DNA of 64,000 nucleotides from Chryseobacterium nepalense. Lineage in GTDB: Bacteria; Bacteroidota; Bacteroidia; Flavobacteriales; Weeksellaceae. Of the stretch, positions 36,465 through 45,686 are shown piece after piece; position 1 is the first letter of the stretch; each line of letters opens with the position of its first letter. The notes beneath the pieces were generated by a model. That model had not been told where the DNA came from. It saw only the letters and a program-made list of their open reading frames with translations, and made no database searches. The position numbers and the translations under genes were made by a program. Where the stretch lies: contig NZ_CP096203.1 of NCBI RefSeq assembly GCF_023195755.1, positions 2,294,001-2,358,000 of the forward strand, given 5' to 3'.

Positions 36465-38612
36465 TTATTGCTGTTGAGTGCCTAATTTATTCCAGATTTC
36501 AATTCTGTAGTCTTTGATATCAGCATTGTCCTGTAAGCTTTTCAGCCAAGCCTGCCCGAACATTCCTGAATTTCTCTGGGTAACAGATTCTGTGAATTGT
36601 TTAAGATCTCCAGGTTGTTTATTTACTGTCTCATTCTTTTTTACCAAAACGTAAACACCTGTTCCGCCTTCAACCGGATTAGAAATTTTTCCTTTTGCTA
36701 CTCCGAACGCTGCTCCTGCAACTTTAGGTTCCATAGAACCAGCTACTGAAGGATTTAAAAGATTAACCTGTGCAGACTGTTTTGTGGTTCCGAATTGCTT
36801 AGCAATCTGATCCAGGCTTCCAGCTTTTCCGATTTTCTCAGAAATCTGCTTTGCAGCAAGTTTATTTTTCACTACTACTTCAATCTGGTCTCTCACAGAT
36901 TCAGGATCTGCAGAACCTTTTTCCTGCTTCCCGTTCAGGTATACTACGATTTTGTCTCCTGTTCCGTCCACGGTAAACAGCTCGGTATCACCTTTTTCTC
37001 TCTTTTTATCAAATGCCCATGCAAGGATTTCAGGATCTTTTTCTGTTCCTAAACCTTGAAGCTGACCATCAAATCTTTTTGCCTGCTTAGGATTTGAGAA
37101 CTGATAGTTTGCTTTCTTAGCAATATTTACAAAATCGTTAAACGATTTTCCCTGAACCTGCTGAACGAATCTGCTGGCTTTTTTGTTTACCTCTGCTTCG
37201 GTAGCATCAGAAGGTTTTACTGCTTTTACAAGATTGGCAACTTTATAGCTCATTGCACCCGGCTTTTTATCTTCGATATTGATGATATGATATCCGAACT
37301 GAGTTTCTACCACTCCTGTTGCTCCTTTAGGATTGTTAGCAAGGTAGGTAAGGAATTCCGGTACGAAAGGCGTTTCCGGAGTTGTCCATCCAAGGCTTCC
37401 TCCCTGAGCTGCTGAATTCGGGTCGTTTGATAATTTCAGGAATTCTGTAAATTTCCCTGGATTAGCTTTCACAATTGCACCAATAGAATCCGCCAGTTTT
37501 TTAGCCTGTTCTTTGGATCTTGTAACACCCTCTCCCGCCGGGCTTCCTTTAAAAGCAATAAGAATATGTCTTGACAAAGTTGAGTCAGATGTCTTTTTGT
37601 CTAAAAGTTTAGACACTACATAGAAATTTTGTTCTTTATAAGGACCGAAAGTCTGTCCGATAGCAGCAGATGGAATCTGCGCCTGAATAGTCTGCGGCAA
37701 CTGATTTGGTTTCAGATACTGAGGATTGTAAGGCATATCGGAATTGGCCATCACAAACATAGAATCATTCTTTGTATTCTGGAAATTTTCCGTACCGCCG
37801 CTTGCATCCGTTCCTGCAGAGAATAATTTGTTGATTTCTTTCTGCGTGGCAGCATCATCCGCTGCACTTGGCTGGGAAGGAAAATAAACCACTCCGATGT
37901 TTCTGCTTTCTTCAGCTTTGAACATTACAGGATGCTGCTTGATATAATTGGCAAGATCTTCAGTGGTAACTTTAATATTATTTTTCTGAAGGTAAGTTGC
38001 ATAATCAATCTTTACGAAATCGATATCAGCCAGCTGATCTCTCTGCTTCATTAAAGCTTCTGCTTCTTTTTTCCCGGTTGTGATTCCCTGGGAAATATTA
38101 GCAAAAACCTGTCTCGCCATCAATCTGTATTCAATAGATTTTCTGCTTTTCATCCACTGGTTGTATCCTTCCGGCGAACCAGCTTTCATATCTTCAATCT
38201 GTTTTTTAAGCTCCTGGGTTTTGAAGTTTCCTTTTTCGTCGAAAAACTGCTTCTGCTGAGCAAACATCTGATCATACTGAAGTTGATTCCAGAAATAATC
38301 TTCCGTCATTTCGAAGCCCATCTTCTCGAATTGTTGTTTGATGAGTTTAGACTGTACCAGCAACTGCCAAGCCTGCTCTTCAAGACCGGTCTTCGGCTGC
38401 CCCTGCTGATCTGCCTGCTGCTGCAGTACGAAAAGCTGGTCGTTAAACTCTTCACGGGTAATTTTCTCACCATTTACTTTTCCTAAAACATCAGGATTTT
38501 TACCGAAAACCTTTTCGATACTGTCTGGGTTTACAAGGAACGCCAAAAGCGCCAGTGCAATTACTCCCATCAAAAGCCAAGGTCTACTCCTAATTTGTCC
38601 TAAAATTGCCAT
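36465..38612 (-). CDS. PpiD/SurA-type peptidyl-prolyl isomerase, inner-membrane foldase
   Basis: Protein of 715 residues anchored by one N-terminal span (about 12-28), with a SurA-like N-domain (EKVFGKNPDVLGKVNGEKIT, then EFNDQLF), a PpiC parvulin domain near 345-450 (SRHILIAFKG ... GSLGWTTPETPFVPEFLTYL ... TQFGYHIINIEDKK), and a C-terminal helical domain. It assists folding of exported proteins in the periplasm. Length and layout are those of Bacteroidota PpiD-like proteins. Divergent from lon, with about 260 bases between them. Confidence 0.92.
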   Translation of the reverse strand: MAILGQIRSRPWLLMGVIALALLAFLVNPDSIEKVFGKNPDVLGKVNGEKITREEFNDQLFVLQQQADQQGQPKTGLEEQAWQLLVQSKLIKQQFEKMGFEMTEDYFWNQLQYDQMFAQQKQFFDEKGNFKTQELKKQIEDMKAGSPEGYNQWMKSRKSIEYRLMARQVFANISQGITTGKKEAEALMKQRDQLADIDFVKIDYATYLQKNNIKVTTEDLANYIKQHPVMFKAEESRNIGVVYFPSQPSAADDAATQKEINKLFSAGTDASGGTENFQNTKNDSMFVMANSDMPYNPQYLKPNQLPQTIQAQIPSAAIGQTFGPYKEQNFYVVSKLLDKKTSDSTLSRHILIAFKGSPAGEGVTRSKEQAKKLADSIGAIVKANPGKFTEFLKLSNDPNSAAQGGSLGWTTPETPFVPEFLTYLANNPKGATGVVETQFGYHIINIEDKKPGAMSYKVANLVKAVKPSDATEAEVNKKASRFVQQVQGKSFNDFVNIAKKANYQFSNPKQAKRFDGQLQGLGTEKDPEILAWAFDKKREKGDTELFTVDGTGDKIVVYLNGKQEKGSADPESVRDQIEVVVKNKLAAKQISEKIGKAGSLDQIAKQFGTTKQSAQVNLLNPSVAGSMEPKVAGAAFGVAKGKISNPVEGGTGVYVLVKKNETVNKQPGDLKQFTESVTQRNSGMFGQAWLKSLQDNADIKDYRIEIWNKLGTQQQ

Positions 38613-38754
38613 TATATAAATTATAGTTTTTTATCAGGTTGCGAAAATACACATTTTTAAGAAATTACGGAAATCCTAGTTCTTTATTTTAATTTTTAAA
38701 ATTTAATTTTTCTAAAAAAGGAAATTTTGACCGTATTTTTTAGCAAAAAACAAA

Positions 38755-38770
38755 TGGCACAGGTCTTGTG
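38755..38770 (+). promoter_or_regulatory. Sigma-54-like promoter upstream of lon
   Basis: TGGCAC at 38755-38760, then five bases, then TTGTG at 38766-38770. This fits the -24/-12 consensus TGGCAC-N5-TTGC with one departure at the -12 GC (GT here). It lies about 100 bases before the lon start. Whether this bacterium carries RpoN cannot be seen in the window. Confidence 0.35.
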
Positions 38771-38847
38771 TCATAAAAGGACATATTATATACAATATGA
38801 TTTTTAGCACATATTGTAAAGTTTTACTTTAATGAATTAAAACGGCA

Positions 38848-38862
38848 ATGACAATTTGTCAT
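38848..38862 (+). promoter_or_regulatory. Palindrome just before lon
   Basis: ATGACAA-T-TTGTCAT is a perfect 15-base palindrome ending 10 bases before the lon start codon. A second inverted repeat ACAATATG/CATATTGT spans 38790-38819. Both could be operators or leader structures; no known regulator site matches. Confidence 0.3.
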
Positions 38863-38872
38863 TCGATTTACT

Positions 38873-41278
38873 ATGACAGAGTTTGAAGATATAAGTTTAG
38901 AAGAAATGATAAGTGACGGATTTGATATTGTAGCTGAAGAGATCAACCTTTCCGATCTTGCAGAAACAGAGAAAAATTCCGAACAAAAAATATTTCCGGT
39001 TCTTCCCGTAAGGAATATGGTGATGTTCCCGAATGTGGTTATCCCCATAACAGCCGGAAGAAAAACATCCATACAGCTTCTGGAGGAAGCACAAAAAAAC
39101 GGCGATTTTATAGGAATTGTAAGCCAGAAAAATTCTGACTTAGAACAGCCATCTGAAAAAGATATTTTCCAGGTAGGTACACTTGCCAAAATCATTAAGA
39201 TTATAAAGCTTCCTGAAGGCAATATTACGGCTATTACAAAAGGATTTCATCGGTTTAAGATTAAAAAAATCGTTGAAAAGCAACCTTATTTTAAGGCAGA
39301 GATATCAAAGCTAAAAGACGGAAAGCCAAAAAACAAGGAAGAATACGAAGCATTGCTGGAAAATGTGAAAGATCTTGCGTTAAAGATTATCGAACTTGAT
39401 CCTAATATCCCTAATGCGGCCAATTTTGCCATCAAAAACATCAATAATAATGATGACCTGCTTAATTTCATCTGCACCAACGCCAACTTCCCTTCTACCG
39501 AAAAGCAAAAACTTCTTGAGGAGAAAAACCTTATGGAAAGGGCTAATAAGTGCTATGAAATGATGCATGAAGATTTCAGAAAACTGGAGCTGAGAAATCA
39601 GATTCATCAGAAAACTTCCAAAGATCTCGATAAACAGCAGCGTGAATATTTCCTGAATCAACAGATCAGAACCATCCAGGAGGAACTTGGTGGCGGCCCG
39701 GAAAGTGATGTTGAAGAACTAATCGCTAAAGCTAAAAAGAAAACCTGGAGCCAGGAAGTTGAAGAGCATTTTCAAAAAGAGATTAACCGCCTGCAGCGTC
39801 AGAATCCTAATTCTCCGGATTATAATGTTCAGAGAAATTACCTGGATTTCTTTACCGATCTTCCATGGGAAACGTACACCAAAGATACTTTTGACATTGA
39901 GAGAGCGCAGAAAATTTTAGATAAAGCACATTTCGGACTGGAAGACATCAAAAAAAGGATCCTGGAACATATGGCTGTTTTAAAACTTAAAAACAACATG
40001 AAATCTCCTATTCTTCTTTTGGTGGGACCTCCGGGTGTGGGAAAAACATCTCTCGGAAAATCCGTTGCCGATGCCTTGGGAAGAAAATATGTACGGGTTT
40101 CTCTGGGCGGGCTGCATGATGAAAGTGAAATCCGTGGACACAGAAAAACATACATCGGAGCGATGGCAGGAAGAATTCTTCAGTCTATTAAAAAATCAGA
40201 AACTTCAAATCCTGTAATTGTTCTGGATGAGATTGATAAAGTAGGAAAAGGAATGCACGGTGATCCGAGTTCCGCACTCCTGGAAGTACTTGATCCTGAG
40301 CAAAATAAATCATTCTACGACAATTTTCTTGAAATGGGCTATGATTTGTCCAAAGTAATGTTTATTGCCACAGCAAATTCCCTATCAACGATTCAGACAC
40401 CTTTGCTTGACAGAATGGAAATTATTCAGATTACAGGATACACTTTGGAAGAAAAAATCGAAATCGCCAAACGACATTTAATCAAGAAACAACAGGAAGA
40501 AAACGGCCTCGATTCCAAATCATTTAAACTTGGAAACAGTGAGCTTAAGCATATTATTGAAGCACATACTTCAGAGAGCGGGGTAAGAAGCCTTGAAAAA
40601 AGACTTGCAGCCATCGCAAGATGGGCAGCACTGCAAACAGCTTTGGTAAAAGAATATGACCCAAAAATCTCCATTGAAAAAATTGATGAAATCTTAGGTG
40701 TTCCGAGACCTAAAAGCCTGTCTGAACTTACCGACGTACCAGGCGTTGTTACCGGGCTTGCATGGACAAGCGTAGGCGGCGATATCCTTTTTATTGAAAG
40801 CATCACCAGCAACGGAAAAGGCTCGCTTACCATGACCGGAAATCTGGGAACGGTAATGAAAGAATCTGCAACCATCGCCCTGGAATATATTAAAGCTAAA
40901 CATGATGACCTGGGAATTTCTCAGGACGACATTGAAAAGAAGAATATCCATGTTCACGTTCCGGAAGGAGCAACTCCTAAGGACGGTCCATCTGCAGGGA
41001 TTGCCATGCTTACTTCGATGGTTTCTTCATTTAAAAATAAAAAAGTAAAGCCTCATCTTGCCATGACCGGTGAGATTACGCTGAGAGGAAAAGTACTTCC
41101 GGTAGGCGGAATTAAAGAAAAGCTGCTTGCTGCAACAAGAGCGGGAATCAAAGAAGTTATTCTTTGTGAGGCCAACAGAAAAGATGTAGAAGAAATAAAA
41201 AAGGATTATTTAAAAAATCTGAAAGTTCATTATGTAAGCTGGATGAATGAAGTGCTGGAACTCGCCGTTGAAAAATAG
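38873..41278 (+). CDS. lon: ATP-dependent protease Lon
   Basis: Cytoplasmic AAA+ protease of 801 residues that destroys misfolded and regulatory proteins. N-terminal LON substrate domain (about 40-245), AAA module with Walker A GPPGVGKT at 385-392 and Walker [10 protein letters not shown], and a Ser-Lys protease domain with S707 in KDGPSAG and K750 in GGIKEK. All key residues are intact. Single-gene unit with an unusual promoter region and its own terminator. Confidence 0.97.
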   Translation: MTEFEDISLEEMISDGFDIVAEEINLSDLAETEKNSEQKIFPVLPVRNMVMFPNVVIPITAGRKTSIQLLEEAQKNGDFIGIVSQKNSDLEQPSEKDIFQVGTLAKIIKIIKLPEGNITAITKGFHRFKIKKIVEKQPYFKAEISKLKDGKPKNKEEYEALLENVKDLALKIIELDPNIPNAANFAIKNINNNDDLLNFICTNANFPSTEKQKLLEEKNLMERANKCYEMMHEDFRKLELRNQIHQKTSKDLDKQQREYFLNQQIRTIQEELGGGPESDVEELIAKAKKKTWSQEVEEHFQKEINRLQRQNPNSPDYNVQRNYLDFFTDLPWETYTKDTFDIERAQKILDKAHFGLEDIKKRILEHMAVLKLKNNMKSPILLLVGPPGVGKTSLGKSVADALGRKYVRVSLGGLHDESEIRGHRKTYIGAMAGRILQSIKKSETSNPVIVLDEIDKVGKGMHGDPSSALLEVLDPEQNKSFYDNFLEMGYDLSKVMFIATANSLSTIQTPLLDRMEIIQITGYTLEEKIEIAKRHLIKKQQEENGLDSKSFKLGNSELKHIIEAHTSESGVRSLEKRLAAIARWAALQTALVKEYDPKISIEKIDEILGVPRPKSLSELTDVPGVVTGLAWTSVGGDILFIESITSNGKGSLTMTGNLGTVMKESATIALEYIKAKHDDLGISQDDIEKKNIHVHVPEGATPKDGPSAGIAMLTSMVSSFKNKKVKPHLAMTGEITLRGKVLPVGGIKEKLLAATRAGIKEVILCEANRKDVEEIKKDYLKNLKVHYVSWMNEVLELAVEK

Positions 41279-41300
41279 ATTACATTAATATTCTCGATAT

Positions 41301-41332
41301 AAACACATCTCACAAGGATGTGTTTTTTTTAA
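41301..41332 (+). terminator. Terminator after lon
   Basis: Stem AAACACATC/GATGTGTTT (41301-41309, 41317-41325) with a seven-base loop, followed by TTTTT. Confidence 0.8.
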
Positions 41333-41390
41333 TTTAAAAAACAGGCATGGAATTTTCTTATCCTACAGTCATCAAATAAATTATTTTTAA

Positions 41391-41417
41391 GACGCTTCAA
41401 TTCGAAGTGTTTTATTA
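41391..41417 (+). terminator. Small hairpin before the AI-2E permease start
   Basis: ACGCTTC/GAAGTGT (7 pairs, one G-U) with an AATTC-type loop, followed by TTTATTATTTTT. It looks like a second terminator after lon; the in-frame ATG at 41407 lies inside it, which is why the later start at 41440 is preferred for the next gene. Confidence 0.45.
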
Positions 41418-41439
41418 TTTTTATGCAACAGAAAAAATT

Positions 41440-42552
41440 ATGAATTTACTTCGGCTTCCTTTTCTCGTAAAGCTTGCGCTGGTTATTGTTTCCATAATAG
41501 GATTTGGATATCTTTTAGCTTTGGGCGAAAGCATTCTTGCACCGTTTTTTTTAGCATTTCTTATGGCCATGATATTTTTGCCATTTGCTAATTTTCTGGA
41601 ACAGAAATTAAAATTTCCAAGATCATTTTCTACCATATTTTCTGTAATGATTTTGCTGATTGTGATTACAAGTCTTATCTTTTTCTTTGGCTCCCAGATT
41701 TCGAGTTTCAGTAAAGACATTCCCCAGCTTACAGAGCAGGCAACACATGTTTTTCATGATCTCCAAAGATGGGTTTCCAGAACATTTAATGTGAAAATTG
41801 ATGAGCAGTTTGCCTATCTGGACGAAGGCTTAAAGAAACTGTTATCTTCTACAGGCATTATTTTAGGGTTTACCCTGGGAATTTTTTCTACAGGATTAGG
41901 ATTTTTAGCTTTCTTTATTTTATTTTTCATATTCATTTTAAATTACAGAAGAATTTTAAATAATTTTATTGTTAATGTTTTCACCGAAAAGCATAAAAGC
42001 AGTGTTCAGGAAGTCGTTTCGGAAGTTAGAATAATGACAAAAAGATATATTATCGGGCTTTGTCTTCAGGTGATTATTGTTTCGATTCTTACAACAACTG
42101 TCCTTACCATACTGGGAGTAAAATATGCTATTCTGCTTGGAGTTCTTACCGGTTTGCTTAATATAATTCCTTATATAGGCATTTTCATTTCGCTCCTTAT
42201 TTCCTGTTTTATCGCTTTTGCAACCAATACTCCGTCCACATGCATTTACGTTGCTATAGGATATATTATTGTTCATGCCATAGACGGAAACATTATCCTT
42301 CCTTTTGTAGTAGGATCAAAAGTAAAAATCAACGCCTTATTTTCTTTTATAGGCATTCTGGTTGGTGAACATCTGTGGGGAATTGCAGGCATGTTTTTAT
42401 GTATTCCGGCCATTGCCATCATTAAAATTATCTTTGAAAGAGTTGAAGGACTTCAGCCGTGGGGAAAATTACTCGGTGAAGAAGAAAAACCGGATAAGAA
42501 AAAGAAAAAATATAAAATCTCTAAAAATATAACCCTAAAAGAGATGGATTAA
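41440..42552 (+). CDS. AI-2E family transporter (YdiK/PerM-like)
   Basis: Inner-membrane protein of about 370 residues with six to eight spans, from the AI-2 exporter-like superfamily. ITGLLNIIPYIGIFIS-type sequence (GVLTGLLNIIPYIGIFISLL) and the C-terminal HAIDGNIILPFVVGSKV with LVGEHLWGIAGMFLCIP are its hallmarks. Substrate is not predictable; members have been linked to autoinducer-2 export or to Na+/H+ exchange. A basic Lys-rich tail follows the last span. I use the start MNLLRLPF at 41440. Confidence 0.88.
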   Translation: MNLLRLPFLVKLALVIVSIIGFGYLLALGESILAPFFLAFLMAMIFLPFANFLEQKLKFPRSFSTIFSVMILLIVITSLIFFFGSQISSFSKDIPQLTEQATHVFHDLQRWVSRTFNVKIDEQFAYLDEGLKKLLSSTGIILGFTLGIFSTGLGFLAFFILFFIFILNYRRILNNFIVNVFTEKHKSSVQEVVSEVRIMTKRYIIGLCLQVIIVSILTTTVLTILGVKYAILLGVLTGLLNIIPYIGIFISLLISCFIAFATNTPSTCIYVAIGYIIVHAIDGNIILPFVVGSKVKINALFSFIGILVGEHLWGIAGMFLCIPAIAIIKIIFERVEGLQPWGKLLGEEEKPDKKKKKYKISKNITLKEMD

Positions 42553-42639
42553 TTACAAAATAAAATATTTATTATAAATTTTACAACACATCAGTTAATG
42601 GATTATAATTTTATTTAACTTTAAATAAAAAATATTTCT

Positions 42640-43017
42640 ATGAAAGCTGTAAAATTTATCCTGTCTCTTCTTTTCGGATTAATGTTTATTAATGCCGGAT
42701 TAAACAAATTTTTCAATTACATGCCAATGGAAAAACCGACTCCTGAGCAAATGAAAGTTTTTAGTGCTTTTGGGGAAATTGCTTGGCTGATGCCATTGGT
42801 AGGTGCCGTTGAAGTCATCGGCGGACTGCTGTTCATCTTTCCAAAAACGAGAGCTTTAGGAGCTATTGTCATTTTACCCGTTATGGTAGGAATTGTCGCG
42901 CATGTATTTACCTTAGACAAATCACCAATGGGAATGGCGATTGCCGGAGTTATGTTTCTTATCAACCTCTGGATGATTATAGACAACAGAGAAAAATACA
43001 AACATCTGGTGAGCTGA
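42640..43017 (+). CDS. DoxX-family membrane protein
   Basis: Small membrane protein of 125 residues with four spans, beginning SLLFGLMFINAGLNKFFNYM, with PLVGAVEVIGGLLFIFPKTRALGAIVILPVM in the middle. This is the DoxX/DoxD pattern; family members are linked to redox or thiosulfate metabolism but most, like this, have no defined role. Single gene, convergent with the acyl-CoA dehydrogenase. Confidence 0.85.
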   Translation: MKAVKFILSLLFGLMFINAGLNKFFNYMPMEKPTPEQMKVFSAFGEIAWLMPLVGAVEVIGGLLFIFPKTRALGAIVILPVMVGIVAHVFTLDKSPMGMAIAGVMFLINLWMIIDNREKYKHLVS

Positions 43018-43045
43018 TCAAAAAATGAATGACCAATTAAATTAT

Positions 43046-43122
43046 GAATGGTCAATAATGAATTTTGCCCCACAGTAAATTTAAAAAATTGACAATCAAA
43101 GCAAATTCACAATTGACCATTC
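43046..43122. repeat. Inverted repeat between convergent doxX and acyl-CoA dehydrogenase genes
   Basis: GAATGGTCAATAATGAATTT at 43046-43065 is nearly complementary to the block 43101-43122 (GCAAATTCACAATTGACC then ATTC), giving a stem of about 22 pairs with a 32-base loop. Another GAATGACCAATT copy starts at 43027. It may act as a bidirectional terminator, or simply be a pair of dispersed repeat units. Confidence 0.5.
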
Positions 43123-43129
43123 ACTTATA

Positions 43130-44488
43130 TCATACAAATGCACTAAAGCCGGTAATTGATCTTCCCACAATCAAAGAATTGATTTCTTTGGTTCCTTCGT
43201 AAGAATAAATAGCTTCCGCATCTGCTACGAATCTAGCTACGTCATATTCAAGGAGGATTCCGTTTCCGCCCATGACTTCTCTTGCTCTTGATACGATATC
43301 CCTCGTTCTCATGGTACAGAAAACTTTTGCGAGAGAAGCGTGTTCATCTTTCAAAATTCCTTCATCCTGCATTTCGGAAAGTCTGAAAACCATTGTCTGC
43401 ATTGCCGTAAGATTGGAAAGCATTTCCACTAGATGTCCCTGAATCATCTGGAAAGAAGCAATCGGTTTACCGAACTGTTCTCTTTTCCTAGTATAATCCA
43501 AAGCACTTTCATACGCTCCTCTGGCGCAACCGGTTGCCATCCAGGCCACTCCTGCCCTCGTCATCCGTAATACTTTCGCGGTATCTTTAAAAGAATTTGC
43601 ATTTTGCAATCTGTTTTCTTCAGTAATCATACAATCTTTTAGGGTAATCAATCCGTTTTGAACGATTCTCAAAGCCATTTTCCCCTTTATTTTCTCTACC
43701 GAATATCCGGGATTATCTTTTTCAACAATAAATCCTTTTACTTCGCCATCATCAAGATCTCTGGCCCAGATAATAATAACATCGGCAAAAGTTGCATTCC
43801 CGATCCACTTTTTCTGTCCGTTCAGAACCCAGCCTTCAGGCGTTTTCTTACAGGTTACCGTTAAGCCACCTGCTGCTCCGGAACCGACTTCAGGCTCCGT
43901 TAAGCCAAAAGCTCCTATTTTTTCGAATTTCTGCATTTGCGGAAGCCACTTTTGCTTTTGCTCTTCAGAACCGCAGATATAAATCGAACCCATAGAAAGA
44001 CCGGACTGCACTCCGAAAAAAGTAGCAATAGAAGCATCTACTCTTGCCATTTCCATAGCCAGAACGCCTTCCATCAGGAAAGGCAATCCGGGACACCCAT
44101 ACCCTTCATAGGTAACGCCGCAAATATTCAGTTTCTGAAATTTCGGTATTAATTCATGTGGAAATTCGTCTCTCAGCCAGTAATGATTAACCAAAGGCCT
44201 TACTTCTTTTTCCATAAACGCTCTTACTTTAAGCTGAATTTCTCTTTGCTCCGGGCTCAACGTATGATAAATGTCGTAAAAGTCGCCATCGATGGGTGGA
44301 AGTTCTTTTTTCTTTTTATTGGGATCGAGCATTTTCATCATTCCGGAAAGCTGCTTATCGTCTAGCTTGGAGAAATTCTCCATCAACTTGGGAAGATTTA
44401 CCTTTTGAGAAATTGTACTCAGCTGGTCAAAGTCTATGGATCTGAATAATTCTATTGCATTTCTGATTTTGGAAAAAGTATTTGACAT
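43130..44488 (-). CDS. Acyl-CoA dehydrogenase, glutaryl-CoA dehydrogenase-like
   Basis: FAD enzyme of 452 residues that introduces a double bond into an acyl-CoA. Motifs FGLTEPEVGSGAAGG and WIGNATFADV (FAD/substrate), RVDASIATFFGVQ, and the catalytic Glu E431 in YSYEGTKEINSLIVGRSITG. The placement of that Glu and the IVGR-ITG ending match glutaryl-CoA dehydrogenases, so lysine/tryptophan breakdown is a reasonable guess; other short-branched substrates are possible. An N-terminal extension of about 60 residues is present. Single gene. Confidence 0.88.
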   Translation of the reverse strand: MSNTFSKIRNAIELFRSIDFDQLSTISQKVNLPKLMENFSKLDDKQLSGMMKMLDPNKKKKELPPIDGDFYDIYHTLSPEQREIQLKVRAFMEKEVRPLVNHYWLRDEFPHELIPKFQKLNICGVTYEGYGCPGLPFLMEGVLAMEMARVDASIATFFGVQSGLSMGSIYICGSEEQKQKWLPQMQKFEKIGAFGLTEPEVGSGAAGGLTVTCKKTPEGWVLNGQKKWIGNATFADVIIIWARDLDDGEVKGFIVEKDNPGYSVEKIKGKMALRIVQNGLITLKDCMITEENRLQNANSFKDTAKVLRMTRAGVAWMATGCARGAYESALDYTRKREQFGKPIASFQMIQGHLVEMLSNLTAMQTMVFRLSEMQDEGILKDEHASLAKVFCTMRTRDIVSRAREVMGGNGILLEYDVARFVADAEAIYSYEGTKEINSLIVGRSITGFSAFV

Positions 44489-44696
44489 AAATAATTCTTT
44501 GTGTGTTTGACTTGTAAAAGATAAGCAAAAATTAATCCGAAAATGAGGTACCTAAAACCCGTTTATTTTACAAATAACTGATTTTTAAAAACTTAATAAA
44601 TAATTTCCTTTTACAAATTGTTTACCGCTGATTTCCAAATGTTACAAAAGATTCAGCCCGAACTTTGGAATAAGCAAAACATTAAAAATCAATATT

Positions 44697-45605
44697 ATGA
44701 AAACAACGTACCTCAGATTATCATTGGCAGCCGCATTGTTATTAGGAATATACTCCTGTAAAAAAGGAGAAGTTGCATCAACAGATATGGAAGCGTATGC
44801 TACCGCTGACTCTTCGGCAGCAATGGTTTCGGATAGTGTTTCTTCCGTTGCCACAATGAGAGTAAAAGACAAGCAGTTTATTAAAACCGCTGATGTGAAC
44901 ATGGAAGTAAAAGACGTTTATGAGACAACGATCTCTATTGAAAAATCTGTACAGGAACTTGGAGGATTTGTAACAAAAAGCAACCTGCAGAGTAATGTTG
45001 TTTCGGAAAATACATATAACACATCGAATGAAAATGCCGTACTGGTAAAAAAGTACCAGACAGAAAACAGGATGCAGCTGCGAGTTCCCACTGAAAAACT
45101 CGGTGAACTGCTCACTATGATCAACGATAAAAAACTATTCCTTAATTCAAGGCTCATTAACGCGGAAGATATAACATCAAGCATAAAATACGCCCAGCTT
45201 GAAAGCAAAAGAATTGAAAAAAACAGCAAAAACATCTCTGCATTAAAAGCCAATAAAGATAAAGTAGAGCTGGATAACGAAAATATGGCTGAAGACAATC
45301 AACAACAATTAGCCAACATGGATGTGACTGACAACTTGAAATACAGCATGGTGGATGTTTACATTAAAGAACCAAAAATCAGAGTTGCTGAGATTGCCAT
45401 TACCAATACAGACAGTATTGATGATAAATATAACTTCGATTTTCTATACAGTGCTAAATCAGCTTTTGTGGAAGGATATTATTTAATTCAGAAAATTGTT
45501 GTAGGATTAATTACAGTATGGCCAATTGTATTAATCGGAATTGCAGTCGTTTATTTTGCAAGAAAAAGGAAGTCTGCAAAAAAGCGGTCGGACGCCGAAG
45601 CATAA
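44697..45605 (+). CDS. DUF4349 lipoprotein
   Basis: Protein of 302 residues with a lipoprotein signal (lipobox YSC, C21), a DUF4349 domain with NMEVKDVYETTISIEKSVQE and QLRVPTEKLGELLTMI, a coiled-coil stretch at about 150-205, and a C-terminal membrane span (about 265-285) with a basic cytoplasmic tail. It is thus fixed to the inner membrane at the C-terminus and possibly lipidated at the N-terminus. The function of DUF4349 proteins is unknown. Confidence 0.85.
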   Translation: MKTTYLRLSLAAALLLGIYSCKKGEVASTDMEAYATADSSAAMVSDSVSSVATMRVKDKQFIKTADVNMEVKDVYETTISIEKSVQELGGFVTKSNLQSNVVSENTYNTSNENAVLVKKYQTENRMQLRVPTEKLGELLTMINDKKLFLNSRLINAEDITSSIKYAQLESKRIEKNSKNISALKANKDKVELDNENMAEDNQQQLANMDVTDNLKYSMVDVYIKEPKIRVAEIAITNTDSIDDKYNFDFLYSAKSAFVEGYYLIQKIVVGLITVWPIVLIGIAVVYFARKRKSAKKRSDAEA

Positions 45606-45652
45606 GCTATTCTAACCTTCGGATTATCTATATATATTTTAAATTTTACAAT

Positions 45653-45684
45653 AAACCTTTGGTAAATCCGGAGGTTTTTATTTT
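45653..45684 (+). terminator. Terminator after the DUF4349 gene
   Basis: AAACCTTTGG (45653-45662) pairs with CCGGAGGTTT (45668-45677), including two G-U pairs, followed by TTATTTTC. The convergent GH125 gene ends immediately after. Confidence 0.7.
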
Positions 45685-45686
45685 CA

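Noticed and set aside
40694-40957. 87-codon frame opposite lon
   Set aside because: Shadow of a highly conserved protease domain on the other strand.
41407-41439. Earlier start of the AI-2E permease
   Set aside because: It lies in a terminator-like hairpin; the first membrane span begins just after the later ATG at 41440.
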